Source: Fimbriiglobus sp. | GTDB lineage: Bacteria > Planctomycetota > Planctomycetia > Gemmatales > Gemmataceae | DNA: 5,120 nt | NCBI GenBank assembly: GCA_025352585.1 | Contig: JANXTD010000238.1 | Location: forward strand, 1 to 5,120 | Reading direction: 5' to 3' | Shown: one piece after another, positions 1-5,120 of the stretch | Layout of the letters: every line of letters begins with the position of its first letter | Numbering within the stretch: position 1 is the stretch's first letter | Program-made: the position numbers and the translations under genes | Notes under the pieces: model-generated | The model's database searches: none | Told to the model about the DNA's origin: nothing | The model's input: only the letters and a program-made list of their open reading frames with translations

Positions 1-1320
1 GGTGTATTTCACTTTCCCCTCGGCGTCCCACCACACGCGGGCCTTGGCGACAACGGCCAACCGCTCGGCGGCCGGGGCGGCGGGGTCGTACCCGAAGTCC
101 TTGCCCACCTGCTTCTGGAGCTTCTCGCACGCCGCGTCGGCGTTCGAGAACGGCAGCGTCTTCCCTCCGAGGTACCGGCCGCCGGTCATCTCCGTCTGCC
201 CGAGCGCCAGGGCCAGGAACGGCACGGCGAACGGGTCGTTGGCCCCCCACCGGTTGCTCACCACGGTCCCCAATACCCCCCTGCCACCCAGACCCTTCGC
301 CGCGACGCCCTCGCTCGCAATTGCGTGCAACAACTCCCACTCCCGCCGCTTCCCGTGCCGGCACAGGTACATCGCGATGCTCAAGTCGTGGCTATCGTCG
401 GGCCGCCCGAGCCACGACTCGCACACGTCGTGGAACACGTCAACCGCGGACAGGTCGCCGAGTTCGGCCAGGGCTTCCGCCGCGTACGCGCCGACGTGGC
501 TGCGAGAATACTGCTTGACCATACCCCGCAGGGCATTCAGGGCGAACTCCCGGTCGTCCGTCATCTGCCCCTCCCCGAGCCGGGCCAGCTCCTTCGCCAT
601 CGCCACCGTCTCCGGGTACGACCGGGCGTGCGGGAGTTGCGCCCGCACCCCGGCCGCGACCGGCTTGTCTTTCACGGCCGCCCACCAATCCGCCACGCGG
701 GCGACGACCTTCTCGCGATCGGCGTCCGGCAACTGGTGCAGGGACGTGCCGTTGATACTGTCGGCGTGGAATTGGCACCGCCCGTGGTACTCGATCAACG
801 CGAGGGCGACATCGCACGCGCGGGGTTGCGCGGCCCGCCAATTCATCAACATTCCGCCGCTGCACCGGGTCGGGGTGCGGTCGGTGAGCCTCGGGATGAG
901 GCGGCCGATGACCGCCCGGTCCGCGGCGGCGAGTTCCGCGACCGGGTCTTTCGGCTCCTTCTTGACGAACTCCGCGACTGGCCCGCCCCAGTTCTCGGCG
1001 TGCCGCAGCAGGTAGAACGGAACCCGCGTGTCGGCCAGCCGCGTCTCGGGCGGCTGGTCCGCCTTGGCTGCCCCGGCCGGCGAGCCGACCAAGTCCTCAA
1101 GGAGGGGGCCTGCGAGCGTGTGGTACGGGCTGGCCGGGTGCTTCTCGACGGCCGGCGCGAGGCGGTCCGCGATCCCCCGCCGTTCCTTGCCGGCGCGGAG
1201 GTCGCCGAGGGCGGCGTAGTACGCGGCCGACACCTCGTCTCCGGGGGGCGGGATCGCGGCCGGGGACAGCCCCGCGACCAGGGCGAGGGCGAGGGCAACA
1301 AGCGGGACGCGAGCGGTCAT
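1..1320 (-). CDS. Secreted helical (HEAT-like) protein of unknown function, C-terminus beyond window
   Basis: The frame is open without a stop from the ATG at 1320 to base 1, giving 440 residues; the C-terminus lies outside the window. Residues 1-22 form a signal peptide (MTARVPLVALALALVAGLSP, then AAI), so the protein is probably exported. The remainder is Ala/Leu-rich and mostly helical. Residues 261-300 look like a HEAT-type helix pair (core AYAAEALAELGD). A Cys/Trp-rich patch at 153-187 contains CSGGMLMNW and YHGRCQFHAD; C153, C168 and C182 could form disulfides after export. Two similar motifs end in a Trp pair: DREKVVARVADWWAA at 201-215 and ERLAVVAKARVWWDA at 419-433. The second follows GKDFGYDPAAP, a pattern I recall from planctomycete HEAT-like proteins. 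The frame stays open upstream, but there is no ATG or GTG between 1321 and 1453. The Shine-Dalgarno site and the signal peptide fix the start at 1320. The family is not recognised, and no enzyme motif is visible. Confidence 0.85.
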   Translation of the reverse strand, partial: MTARVPLVALALALVAGLSPAAIPPPGDEVSAAYYAALGDLRAGKERRGIADRLAPAVEKHPASPYHTLAGPLLEDLVGSPAGAAKADQPPETRLADTRVPFYLLRHAENWGGPVAEFVKKEPKDPVAELAAADRAVIGRLIPRLTDRTPTRCSGGMLMNWRAAQPRACDVALALIEYHGRCQFHADSINGTSLHQLPDADREKVVARVADWWAAVKDKPVAAGVRAQLPHARSYPETVAMAKELARLGEGQMTDDREFALNALRGMVKQYSRSHVGAYAAEALAELGDLSAVDVFHDVCESWLGRPDDSHDLSIAMYLCRHGKRREWELLHAIASEGVAAKGLGGRGVLGTVVSNRWGANDPFAVPFLALALGQTEMTGGRYLGGKTLPFSNADAACEKLQKQVGKDFGYDPAAPAAERLAVVAKARVWWDAEGKVKYT

Positions 1321-1326
1321 GGGCAA

Positions 1327-1330
1327 CTCC
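1327..1330 (-). promoter_or_regulatory. Shine-Dalgarno site of the secreted-protein gene
   Basis: GGAG on the minus strand lies 6 bases before the ATG at 1320. It decides the start, because the reading frame remains open further upstream. The site overlaps the end of a perfect 10-base palindrome, CCAGTACTGG (1329-1338). Confidence 0.65.
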
Positions 1331-1357
1331 AGTACTGGCTTCCCGAGGTCGTCGTGT

Positions 1358-1386
1358 AGCCTAGTATTTGACGCTGGCCTTGTCGA
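1358..1386 (-). promoter_or_regulatory. Possible sigma-70-type promoter of the secreted-protein gene
   Basis: On the minus strand, TCGACA (1381-1386, one mismatch to TTGACA) is separated by exactly 17 bases from TAGGCT (1358-1363). The latter keeps the key T, A and final T of the -10 box but matches only 3 of 6 positions. Transcription would begin near base 1350, leaving a short leader of about 30 bases before the ATG at 1320. The surrounding stretch (TCAAATACTAG) is one of the few AT-richer spots in the window. The match is weak, and planctomycete promoter consensus is poorly defined. Confidence 0.3.
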
Positions 1387-1453
1387 TCCTGCTGACGATC
1401 GGCACCGGGCCGGACCCCGCCTGTTCGCACCCGCGAGGGCTGAACGACCCCAG

Positions 1454-2089
1454 TCAGCCCCTCCGAAAGATCGCGCGGGTGTGCGTCCCGTTGGTCTTGA
1501 TGACCATGACGGTCCCCCACTTGTCTTGACCCTGGAAGGTCTGGTCGTCCCCGCCGAGCGGCAGGTATCCGGGGTCGCGGAACAGGTCATTCTGGCGAGG
1601 CAACTCGCCCGGCGACACTCGCTTGAAACCCCGCTCGGCGAGGATGTCGTCCAGGTCCGCAGGGGCGATGTCGAACCGGAACATCAGGTCCGGTAGTTTG
1701 GACTCGGACAGCGGCACGAACCGCAGGTTGGTCACGCTGGGCGGCACCGCTGAGGCCAGGTGGTCTCGGAACCGGTCGGCCGGCAGCACGTAACGCCTAT
1801 GGTACGCCCGCCGCACACTGAACCCCATTTCACATCCCGCCGGCAGGAAGGGGACGCAGAAGATGACGACGCACGAGGCGGCGGTGGCCCGGCGGGGGAA
1901 CAGCGCGCCGACGGCCGCGGCACCGTGGATGAGGAGCATACCAATCACCCCGCATTCGATCGCCTCACCGGGCATCAGCCCGACCCCGGACAGTACCATG
2001 ATCGACACCACGAAGCTCAGCCCGACCAGCCCGAGGTGGGTGCCGACGGCCTTCACGCGTGGGGTCAGGTTCGCGTCCGCCTCCGCCAT
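1454..2089 (-). CDS. Orphan membrane protein, about three N-terminal membrane segments plus C-terminal soluble domain
   Basis: This is a complete gene of 211 residues, from ATG at 2089 to TGA at 1454-1456. Hydrophobic segments lie at about residues 18-39 (core LGLVGLSFVVSIMVLSGVGL), 45-64 (GVIGMLLIHGAAAVGALF) and 70-87 (AASCVVIFCVPFLPAG). The second is interrupted by a His and the third is short, so two or three true membrane spans are possible. Residues 91-101 are basic (SVRRAYHRRY). By the positive-inside rule this favours a cytoplasmic C-terminal domain, but that is inference. The soluble part, 95-211, contains LMFRFDIAPADLDDIL at 135-150 and ends in WGTVMVIKTNGTHTRAIF, a plausible beta-hairpin. 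No catalytic or binding motif is visible and I do not recognise the family. The start is supported by a strong GGAGGG site. The gene lies 205 bases after the kinase gene and 133 bases before the secreted-protein gene, all on one strand. Confidence 0.85.
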   Translation of the reverse strand: MAEADANLTPRVKAVGTHLGLVGLSFVVSIMVLSGVGLMPGEAIECGVIGMLLIHGAAAVGALFPRRATAASCVVIFCVPFLPAGCEMGFSVRRAYHRRYVLPADRFRDHLASAVPPSVTNLRFVPLSESKLPDLMFRFDIAPADLDDILAERGFKRVSPGELPRQNDLFRDPGYLPLGGDDQTFQGQDKWGTVMVIKTNGTHTRAIFRRG

Positions 2090-2097
2090 CCGACGCG

Positions 2098-2103
2098 CCC
2101 TCC
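2098..2103 (-). promoter_or_regulatory. Strong Shine-Dalgarno site of the orphan membrane-protein gene
   Basis: GGAGGG on the minus strand lies 8 bases before the ATG at 2089. It is the best ribosome binding site in the window and supports this ATG over downstream Met codons at residues 31 and 39, which would remove the first membrane segment. Confidence 0.7.
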
Positions 2104-2167
2104 GATGCCGAACTCCGGGTTCGATGGCAGGCCGCGCCAGCTCACACGGAACCCACCCCCGGCCCCC

Positions 2168-2189
2168 AGCCTGACCGCGGGGTCAGCCT
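2168..2189 (-). other. GC-rich hairpin in the leader of the orphan membrane-protein gene
   Basis: The arms CTGACC and GGTCAG (2171-2176 and 2181-2186) pair perfectly around a 4-base loop. Two further pairs (AG with CT) extend the stem beyond one C-C mismatch, giving 8 pairs in total. No T-run follows on either strand, so it is not a standard intrinsic terminator. It lies about 80-100 bases before the ATG at 2089 and could be a leader structure, part of a terminator region, or chance in GC-rich DNA. Confidence 0.3.
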
Positions 2190-2249
2190 AGCCCCACCGG
2201 CTCGCCTGGCCACCGTACCACGCCGCCCGCCTATCCGGAGGGCGAGTCC

Positions 2250-2264
2250 GGCCTCCCAGAGGCC
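2250..2264 (-). terminator. Hairpin just after the kinase stop codon, possible terminator without a T-tract
   Basis: GGCCTC and GAGGCC pair perfectly around a 3-base loop, beginning 30 bases after the TAA stop at 2295-2297. Position and tightness suit a 3' end structure of the kinase message. There is no T-run after the stem (the sequence continues GGACTCGCC), so it could only be a non-classical terminator or an RNA-stabilising stem. The rest of the 2090-2294 gap holds nothing else I can support except the Shine-Dalgarno site of the next gene and the hairpin at 2168-2189. Confidence 0.3.
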
Positions 2265-2294
2265 AGCTCCAGCAGACCGAAACCCCGCCCGCCT

Positions 2295-5120
2295 TTACTT
2301 CGGCGGGGCGGCCATCGCGGCGTACTGCGCGCCGGCGTCCGACGGGGTCGCGTTCGGCACGGCCACCTCCTCGACGATCAGTTGCGCCGCCTCGACGGCC
2401 GCCAGCTTGCGGACTGACACCGGGGCGTCGCGGAAGCGGACCGTGCCGACGCACGCCTCCGGTACGTCGCCGGTGAACGCGAACCACGCGGCGCTCGTGA
2501 GCGACTTCAGCGGCGGCGACCCGGCTTCTGCGCCCGACTCCAGCCACGGGCCGGCCGTCGCGAACCCGGCGTACCAGTCGGTCCGCTGCGACTCCCAGCG
2601 CACCAGCCGACCCTCGGCGTCGGCCGGCTCCAGGCGAACCACCGGCGCGTCGTCCAGCGGCGTGAACAGGCAGCGCGAGGTCTTCACCTCGGCCGGCACC
2701 CAGGTCGCCGGGCCGGCGGCGGAGCGGTCCGGGCGGGGCCGCGACGCGAACTCGATCAGCGGCGCGCCCAGCACCGCCGTGACTTGGTCGAAAAGGAGGT
2801 GCGCCGCGCCGGCGTTGCCGGGGGCCGCCGCGCGGGCCGACGGCTCGACGCTGACCGCCGGGCACGCGAGCGCGACGACGCAGTTGCGCATCGCCAACTC
2901 GAAGGGCCGCGCCGCGGCGACGTGGACCGCCCGGCCCCGGCCGCGCACCAGCGTCTGCTCGAAATGCACCACGGGGGCCGAGTTGCCGCCCGGCTTGGGT
3001 TCGCCGGCGTCGAGCAGCAGCACCGCCGCCAGGTACTCGCCGCCCTCGCGCTCGTCGAGGGTGACCGTGCAGTTGCGGAGCAGGCACTCGCGGCCGGCCG
3101 CGACCGCCACGGCGGCGAGGGTGCGGGCGTCGCCCGGCTTGCCGCCGCGCGACTTCAGGCGGATGTCCAGGCCGTCGAGCGTCAACTGGCCCTGCGTCAG
3201 CCGGAACAGGCACGCGTCGGCCGCGGCGGCGTCGCGCGGGGCGGTGAGGATCGGCGTCGAGCCGGGGAAGGGCCGCACGGTCAGCCGCAGGCGGGGGTTG
3301 TCGAGCGTCGCCGGCGCGACTTCGAGGGGGCCGTCGTGGCGGATTTGCACCACGTCGTCGGTCTTGGCGTCCGCGACCGCTGCGGCGACGGTGCGGTAGA
3401 CGTTGCGCGGCAGCTCGGCGTCGGCGTCCGCGGCTAGGTCCACGACGCGCACGTGCGGGTCGAAGGTCGCGTCCTGCGTCGCCGGCGGCCACGGGTCGTA
3501 GAGCTTCAGCCCGGCCCGCGGCAAGTCCTTGGCCCCGAGCACCAGCACGTCCGACTTGGGCACGCGCACCAGCGGCTGCGTCGTCCTGAGCCGGAACGCC
3601 TCCCACGGCTTCGCACCACTGAGCAGCGGCACGGGGTCGGCGGCCCACGGCGACACGCGCAAGTCGGCGGCCGCGGCGTCGGTCGCCGGGTTCGGCGTCC
3701 AGGCCAGCCGCGACTCCTCGAGCGTGAAGCCGCGGTTGGCGACGGCCAGCGGGTCGACGTGGAAGTAGCCGTTGCGCTCGCCGGGCCGGCCGCGGAACGA
3801 AACGCCGTCGGGCCGGTCGGCTAGCACGCGCACGACGGCCGGCCGGCGCTCCGGCATGTCGGTCGGCATCATCATCGGCGGCGTGGCGGGGTCGGGCGGC
3901 GGCGCGGCGAACAGGCAGTAGCCGGCGCTCACCTGCCAGCGGCCGCCCGGCTCGACCTCCGCGACGCTGCCTTTTTCGAGCAGGAACGTACACGACCGCA
4001 GCGCCAGTTCGCCGGCGGTGTCCGGGTACGAGTGCAGCGCGAAGCCGGCCGGGTGCGGCGCGAAGGCGCACTCGCTCACGTCGGCCTTGACGCGGCCCCA
4101 CAGCGCCACCGCCGCCGCCCGCCGCAGGCCGAAGTAGCAGTTCTTGACGCCCAACGCCGTCGGCCCCGCGGCCGGCGTCGCCGCGACCGTCAGCCCGACG
4201 ACATCGGTCGCCGACAGGTCGCGCCCCGCCGGCTCGAAGCGGCACTCGCTGAGGTCGAAGCGGCCGGCGTCGATCACCACCAGCCCGCCGGGCCGCTCCG
4301 GATCGACGGCGTCGGTCGCGGGCGGGCCGTCGGCGACCTCGACGGTCACGCCGCGGATCGTGAGCTGGTCCGGCCGCGCGAACGTCAGCGACATCGGCCG
4401 CGGCGCGGCGGGGTTGGCCGGGTCGAGCGCCACCGCGGCGACGCGCAACACCGGGTTGCCTCCTGGCCCCGCGCGGGGTTCGATCAGTAGCCTCTTGCCG
4501 GCCGCGCTCACCCCGGCGGGCAGGGTCGTGAAGTCGTAGTGGACCCCCGGCTCCAGCCGAATCTCGGTCGTCAGCGGGTTGGCCAGCGCCGCGACGAGTT
4601 GCCCCAAGTTCACGGCGTTGACCGTCGTCGGCTCAACCGACGGCGCGACCGGCGGCGACACCAGCGGCACGACCGCCACCGACGGCGTCGGGGCCGGCTC
4701 CGGGTCGAACCGCGGCGTCGGGCTTGGGGCGGACGACGAGCCGGCCAGCGACAGGACCAGCGCGACCCCGGCCAGCGCCGCGACGACGCCGACGAGCACC
4801 GGCCGCGACAGCCGCGGGGCCTGCGGCAACTGCGCGACCGCCAGCGACGACACCGACGCGGCATCGACGGCCAGGGCGTCGGCGGGGATGTCCAGACTGC
4901 GGCCGAACTGCGTCAACGTCGCGATCAGTTCGCCGGCCGTCTGGAACCGCTTGGCCGGGTCCTTGGCCATCATGCGGGCGACGACCGCCGCCAGCGCCGC
5001 CGGCACCGCGGGCCGGACCCGGTCGAGCGGCTCCGCCTGGGCGAAGAGGTGCAGGTCGATCACCGCGTAGGCGCTGGCCCCGGCGAACGGGGGCCGGCCG
5101 GCAAGCAGGCAGTAGAGCGT
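2295..5120 (-). CDS. Transmembrane Ser/Thr protein kinase (Hanks/PknB type), C-terminal part, with twin beta-helix ectodomain
   Basis: The frame runs in from the right edge and stops at TAA 2295-2297; 941 residues are in view (residue 1 at base 5120). Residues 1-73 are the end of a kinase C-lobe: TLYCLLAGRPPF at 1-12 (after the DxxSLG element, which is out of view) and AKDPAKRFQT at 52-61, which contains the conserved subdomain XI Arg58. The catalytic residues lie outside the window. Residues 74-105 are a juxtamembrane linker. Residues 106-127 are a single membrane helix (PVLVGVVAALAGVALVLSLA). Residues 131-165 are a Pro/Ser/Thr-rich stalk. Two beta-helix modules follow, at about 167-456 and 572-854, with repeated rungs marked by C-x-F or C-x-V turns. 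The tail ends in QYAAMAAPPK. In this family the kinase is cytoplasmic and phosphorylates Ser/Thr of partner proteins, while the ectodomain faces outward. A ligand- or wall-sensing role for the helix modules is inference. The first GTG in frame (5061-5063) is not the true start, because kinase sequence precedes it. The substrate is unknown. Confidence 0.93.
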   Translation of the reverse strand, partial: TLYCLLAGRPPFAGASAYAVIDLHLFAQAEPLDRVRPAVPAALAAVVARMMAKDPAKRFQTAGELIATLTQFGRSLDIPADALAVDAASVSSLAVAQLPQAPRLSRPVLVGVVAALAGVALVLSLAGSSSAPSPTPRFDPEPAPTPSVAVVPLVSPPVAPSVEPTTVNAVNLGQLVAALANPLTTEIRLEPGVHYDFTTLPAGVSAAGKRLLIEPRAGPGGNPVLRVAAVALDPANPAAPRPMSLTFARPDQLTIRGVTVEVADGPPATDAVDPERPGGLVVIDAGRFDLSECRFEPAGRDLSATDVVGLTVAATPAAGPTALGVKNCYFGLRRAAAVALWGRVKADVSECAFAPHPAGFALHSYPDTAGELALRSCTFLLEKGSVAEVEPGGRWQVSAGYCLFAAPPPDPATPPMMMPTDMPERRPAVVRVLADRPDGVSFRGRPGERNGYFHVDPLAVANRGFTLEESRLAWTPNPATDAAAADLRVSPWAADPVPLLSGAKPWEAFRLRTTQPLVRVPKSDVLVLGAKDLPRAGLKLYDPWPPATQDATFDPHVRVVDLAADADAELPRNVYRTVAAAVADAKTDDVVQIRHDGPLEVAPATLDNPRLRLTVRPFPGSTPILTAPRDAAAADACLFRLTQGQLTLDGLDIRLKSRGGKPGDARTLAAVAVAAGRECLLRNCTVTLDEREGGEYLAAVLLLDAGEPKPGGNSAPVVHFEQTLVRGRGRAVHVAAARPFELAMRNCVVALACPAVSVEPSARAAAPGNAGAAHLLFDQVTAVLGAPLIEFASRPRPDRSAAGPATWVPAEVKTSRCLFTPLDDAPVVRLEPADAEGRLVRWESQRTDWYAGFATAGPWLESGAEAGSPPLKSLTSAAWFAFTGDVPEACVGTVRFRDAPVSVRKLAAVEAAQLIVEEVAVPNATPSDAGAQYAAMAAPPK
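2559..3407 (-). repeat. Beta-helix module 2 of the kinase ectodomain (second copy)
   Basis: This segment encodes residues ~572-854 of the visible kinase and repeats the plan of the segment at 3753-4622. The cap is VYRTVAAAVADAKTDDVVQI, followed by RLTVRPFPGSTPIL (compare LLIEPRAGPGGNPVL), QLTLDGLDIRL (compare QLTIRGVTVEV), rung turns RNCTV, EQTLV, RNCVV, DQVTA and SRCLF, then VVRLEPADAEGRLVRW and WYAGF. The copies are diverged and share pattern more than identity, so the duplication looks old. It starts with a DUF1565-like 'AxxxAxxxD' opening that is common at the head of bacterial beta-helices. Confidence 0.6.
3753..4622 (-). repeat. Beta-helix module 1 of the kinase ectodomain (first copy of a protein-level tandem duplication)
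   Basis: This segment encodes residues ~167-456 of the visible kinase. It opens with a strand-helix-strand cap (NLGQLVAALANPLTTEIRLE). About six rungs follow, with turns SECRF, KNCYF, SECAF, RSCTF and GYCLF, spaced 23-35 residues apart. The segment ends with VVRVLADRPDGVSF and NGYF. The order of these elements is matched in the segment at 2559-3407. A linker with PPPDPATPPMMMPTDMP (residues ~407-423) interrupts it after the last rung. The resemblance is to general right-handed beta-helix (pectate-lyase-like) folds. I see no lyase or hydrolase active-site signature. Confidence 0.6.

Noticed and set aside
2..1359. Long plus-strand open frames (2-1015 and 325-1359) opposite the secreted-protein gene
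   Set aside because: They are Arg/Pro/Ser-rich with no recognisable domain and lie antisense to a frame with a signal peptide, a Shine-Dalgarno site and well-formed helical sequence. They reflect few stop codons in GC-rich DNA.
1384..1401. CGATC/GATCG hairpin as terminator of the membrane-protein gene
   Set aside because: Only 5 pairs around an 8-base loop, with no T-run. It also overlaps the possible -35 element.
2113..2130. tRNA T-arm-like string (GGGTTCGAT) on the plus strand
   Set aside because: The flanking bases do not form the 5-pair T-stem, and no anticodon or acceptor arm can be built around it.
2117..2154. Inverted repeat GGGTTC/GAACCC
   Set aside because: Only 6 pairs with a 26-base loop and no extension; expected by chance.
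2059..3399. 446-codon plus-strand open frame opposite the kinase ectodomain
   Set aside because: Low-complexity Ser/Arg/Ala composition and no domain. The minus strand carries the coherent beta-helix protein over the same bases.
2188..4245. 685-codon minus-strand open frame in another register inside the kinase gene
   Set aside because: Almost entirely Arg, Gly and Ala with no motif; an out-of-frame shadow of the kinase frame.
2559..4622. Ectodomain as an active pectate lyase or glycoside hydrolase
   Set aside because: The rung pattern gives a fold resemblance only; I can point to no catalytic residue set, so an enzyme call is not supported.
5061..5063. GTG as the start of a separate beta-helix protein
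   Set aside because: The frame stays open to the window edge, and the residues before the GTG (TLYCLLAGRPPFAGASAYA) are typical kinase C-lobe sequence.
1..5120. CRISPR array, insertion sequence, phage or defence island
   Set aside because: No spaced direct repeats, transposase or integrase motifs or terminal inverted repeats were seen. Composition looks even across the window.

Overview
The window comes from a very GC-rich bacterium. Most codon third positions in the three real genes are G or C. It is most likely a planctomycete of the Gemmata group. I infer this from a Hanks-type Ser/Thr kinase tail joined through one membrane helix to a large beta-helix ectodomain, and from a secreted orphan protein with 'WW'-ended helical motifs of a kind I associate with planctomycete HEAT-like proteins. 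No marker gene settles the taxonomy.

Layout: all three genes are on the minus strand and read from right to left. (1) Bases 5120-2295 hold the C-terminal 941 residues of a transmembrane Ser/Thr protein kinase; its N-terminus lies beyond the right edge. Only the end of the kinase C-lobe is in view. It is followed by a linker, one membrane helix, a proline-rich stalk and an ectodomain that I read as two tandem copies of a ~285-residue right-handed beta-helix module. (2) After a 205-base gap with two GC-rich hairpins comes a 211-residue orphan protein (2089-1454) with about three N-terminal membrane segments and a soluble C-terminal domain. (3) After a 133-base gap with a possible promoter comes a secreted, mostly helical orphan protein (1320 to beyond base 1). 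It has 440 residues in view and no stop codon.

The gaps of 205 and 133 bases, and good Shine-Dalgarno sequences before both downstream genes, suggest neighbouring genes that may be transcribed separately rather than a tightly coupled operon. All three products are predicted to be membrane or exported proteins, so an envelope sensing role is possible, but nothing in the sequence ties them into one pathway.

The most interesting signal is the ectodomain of the kinase: a cysteine-containing rung ladder in a beta-helix that appears to have been duplicated in full. I see no RNA gene, CRISPR array, insertion sequence or other mobile element. The long open frames on the plus strand are compositional shadows.
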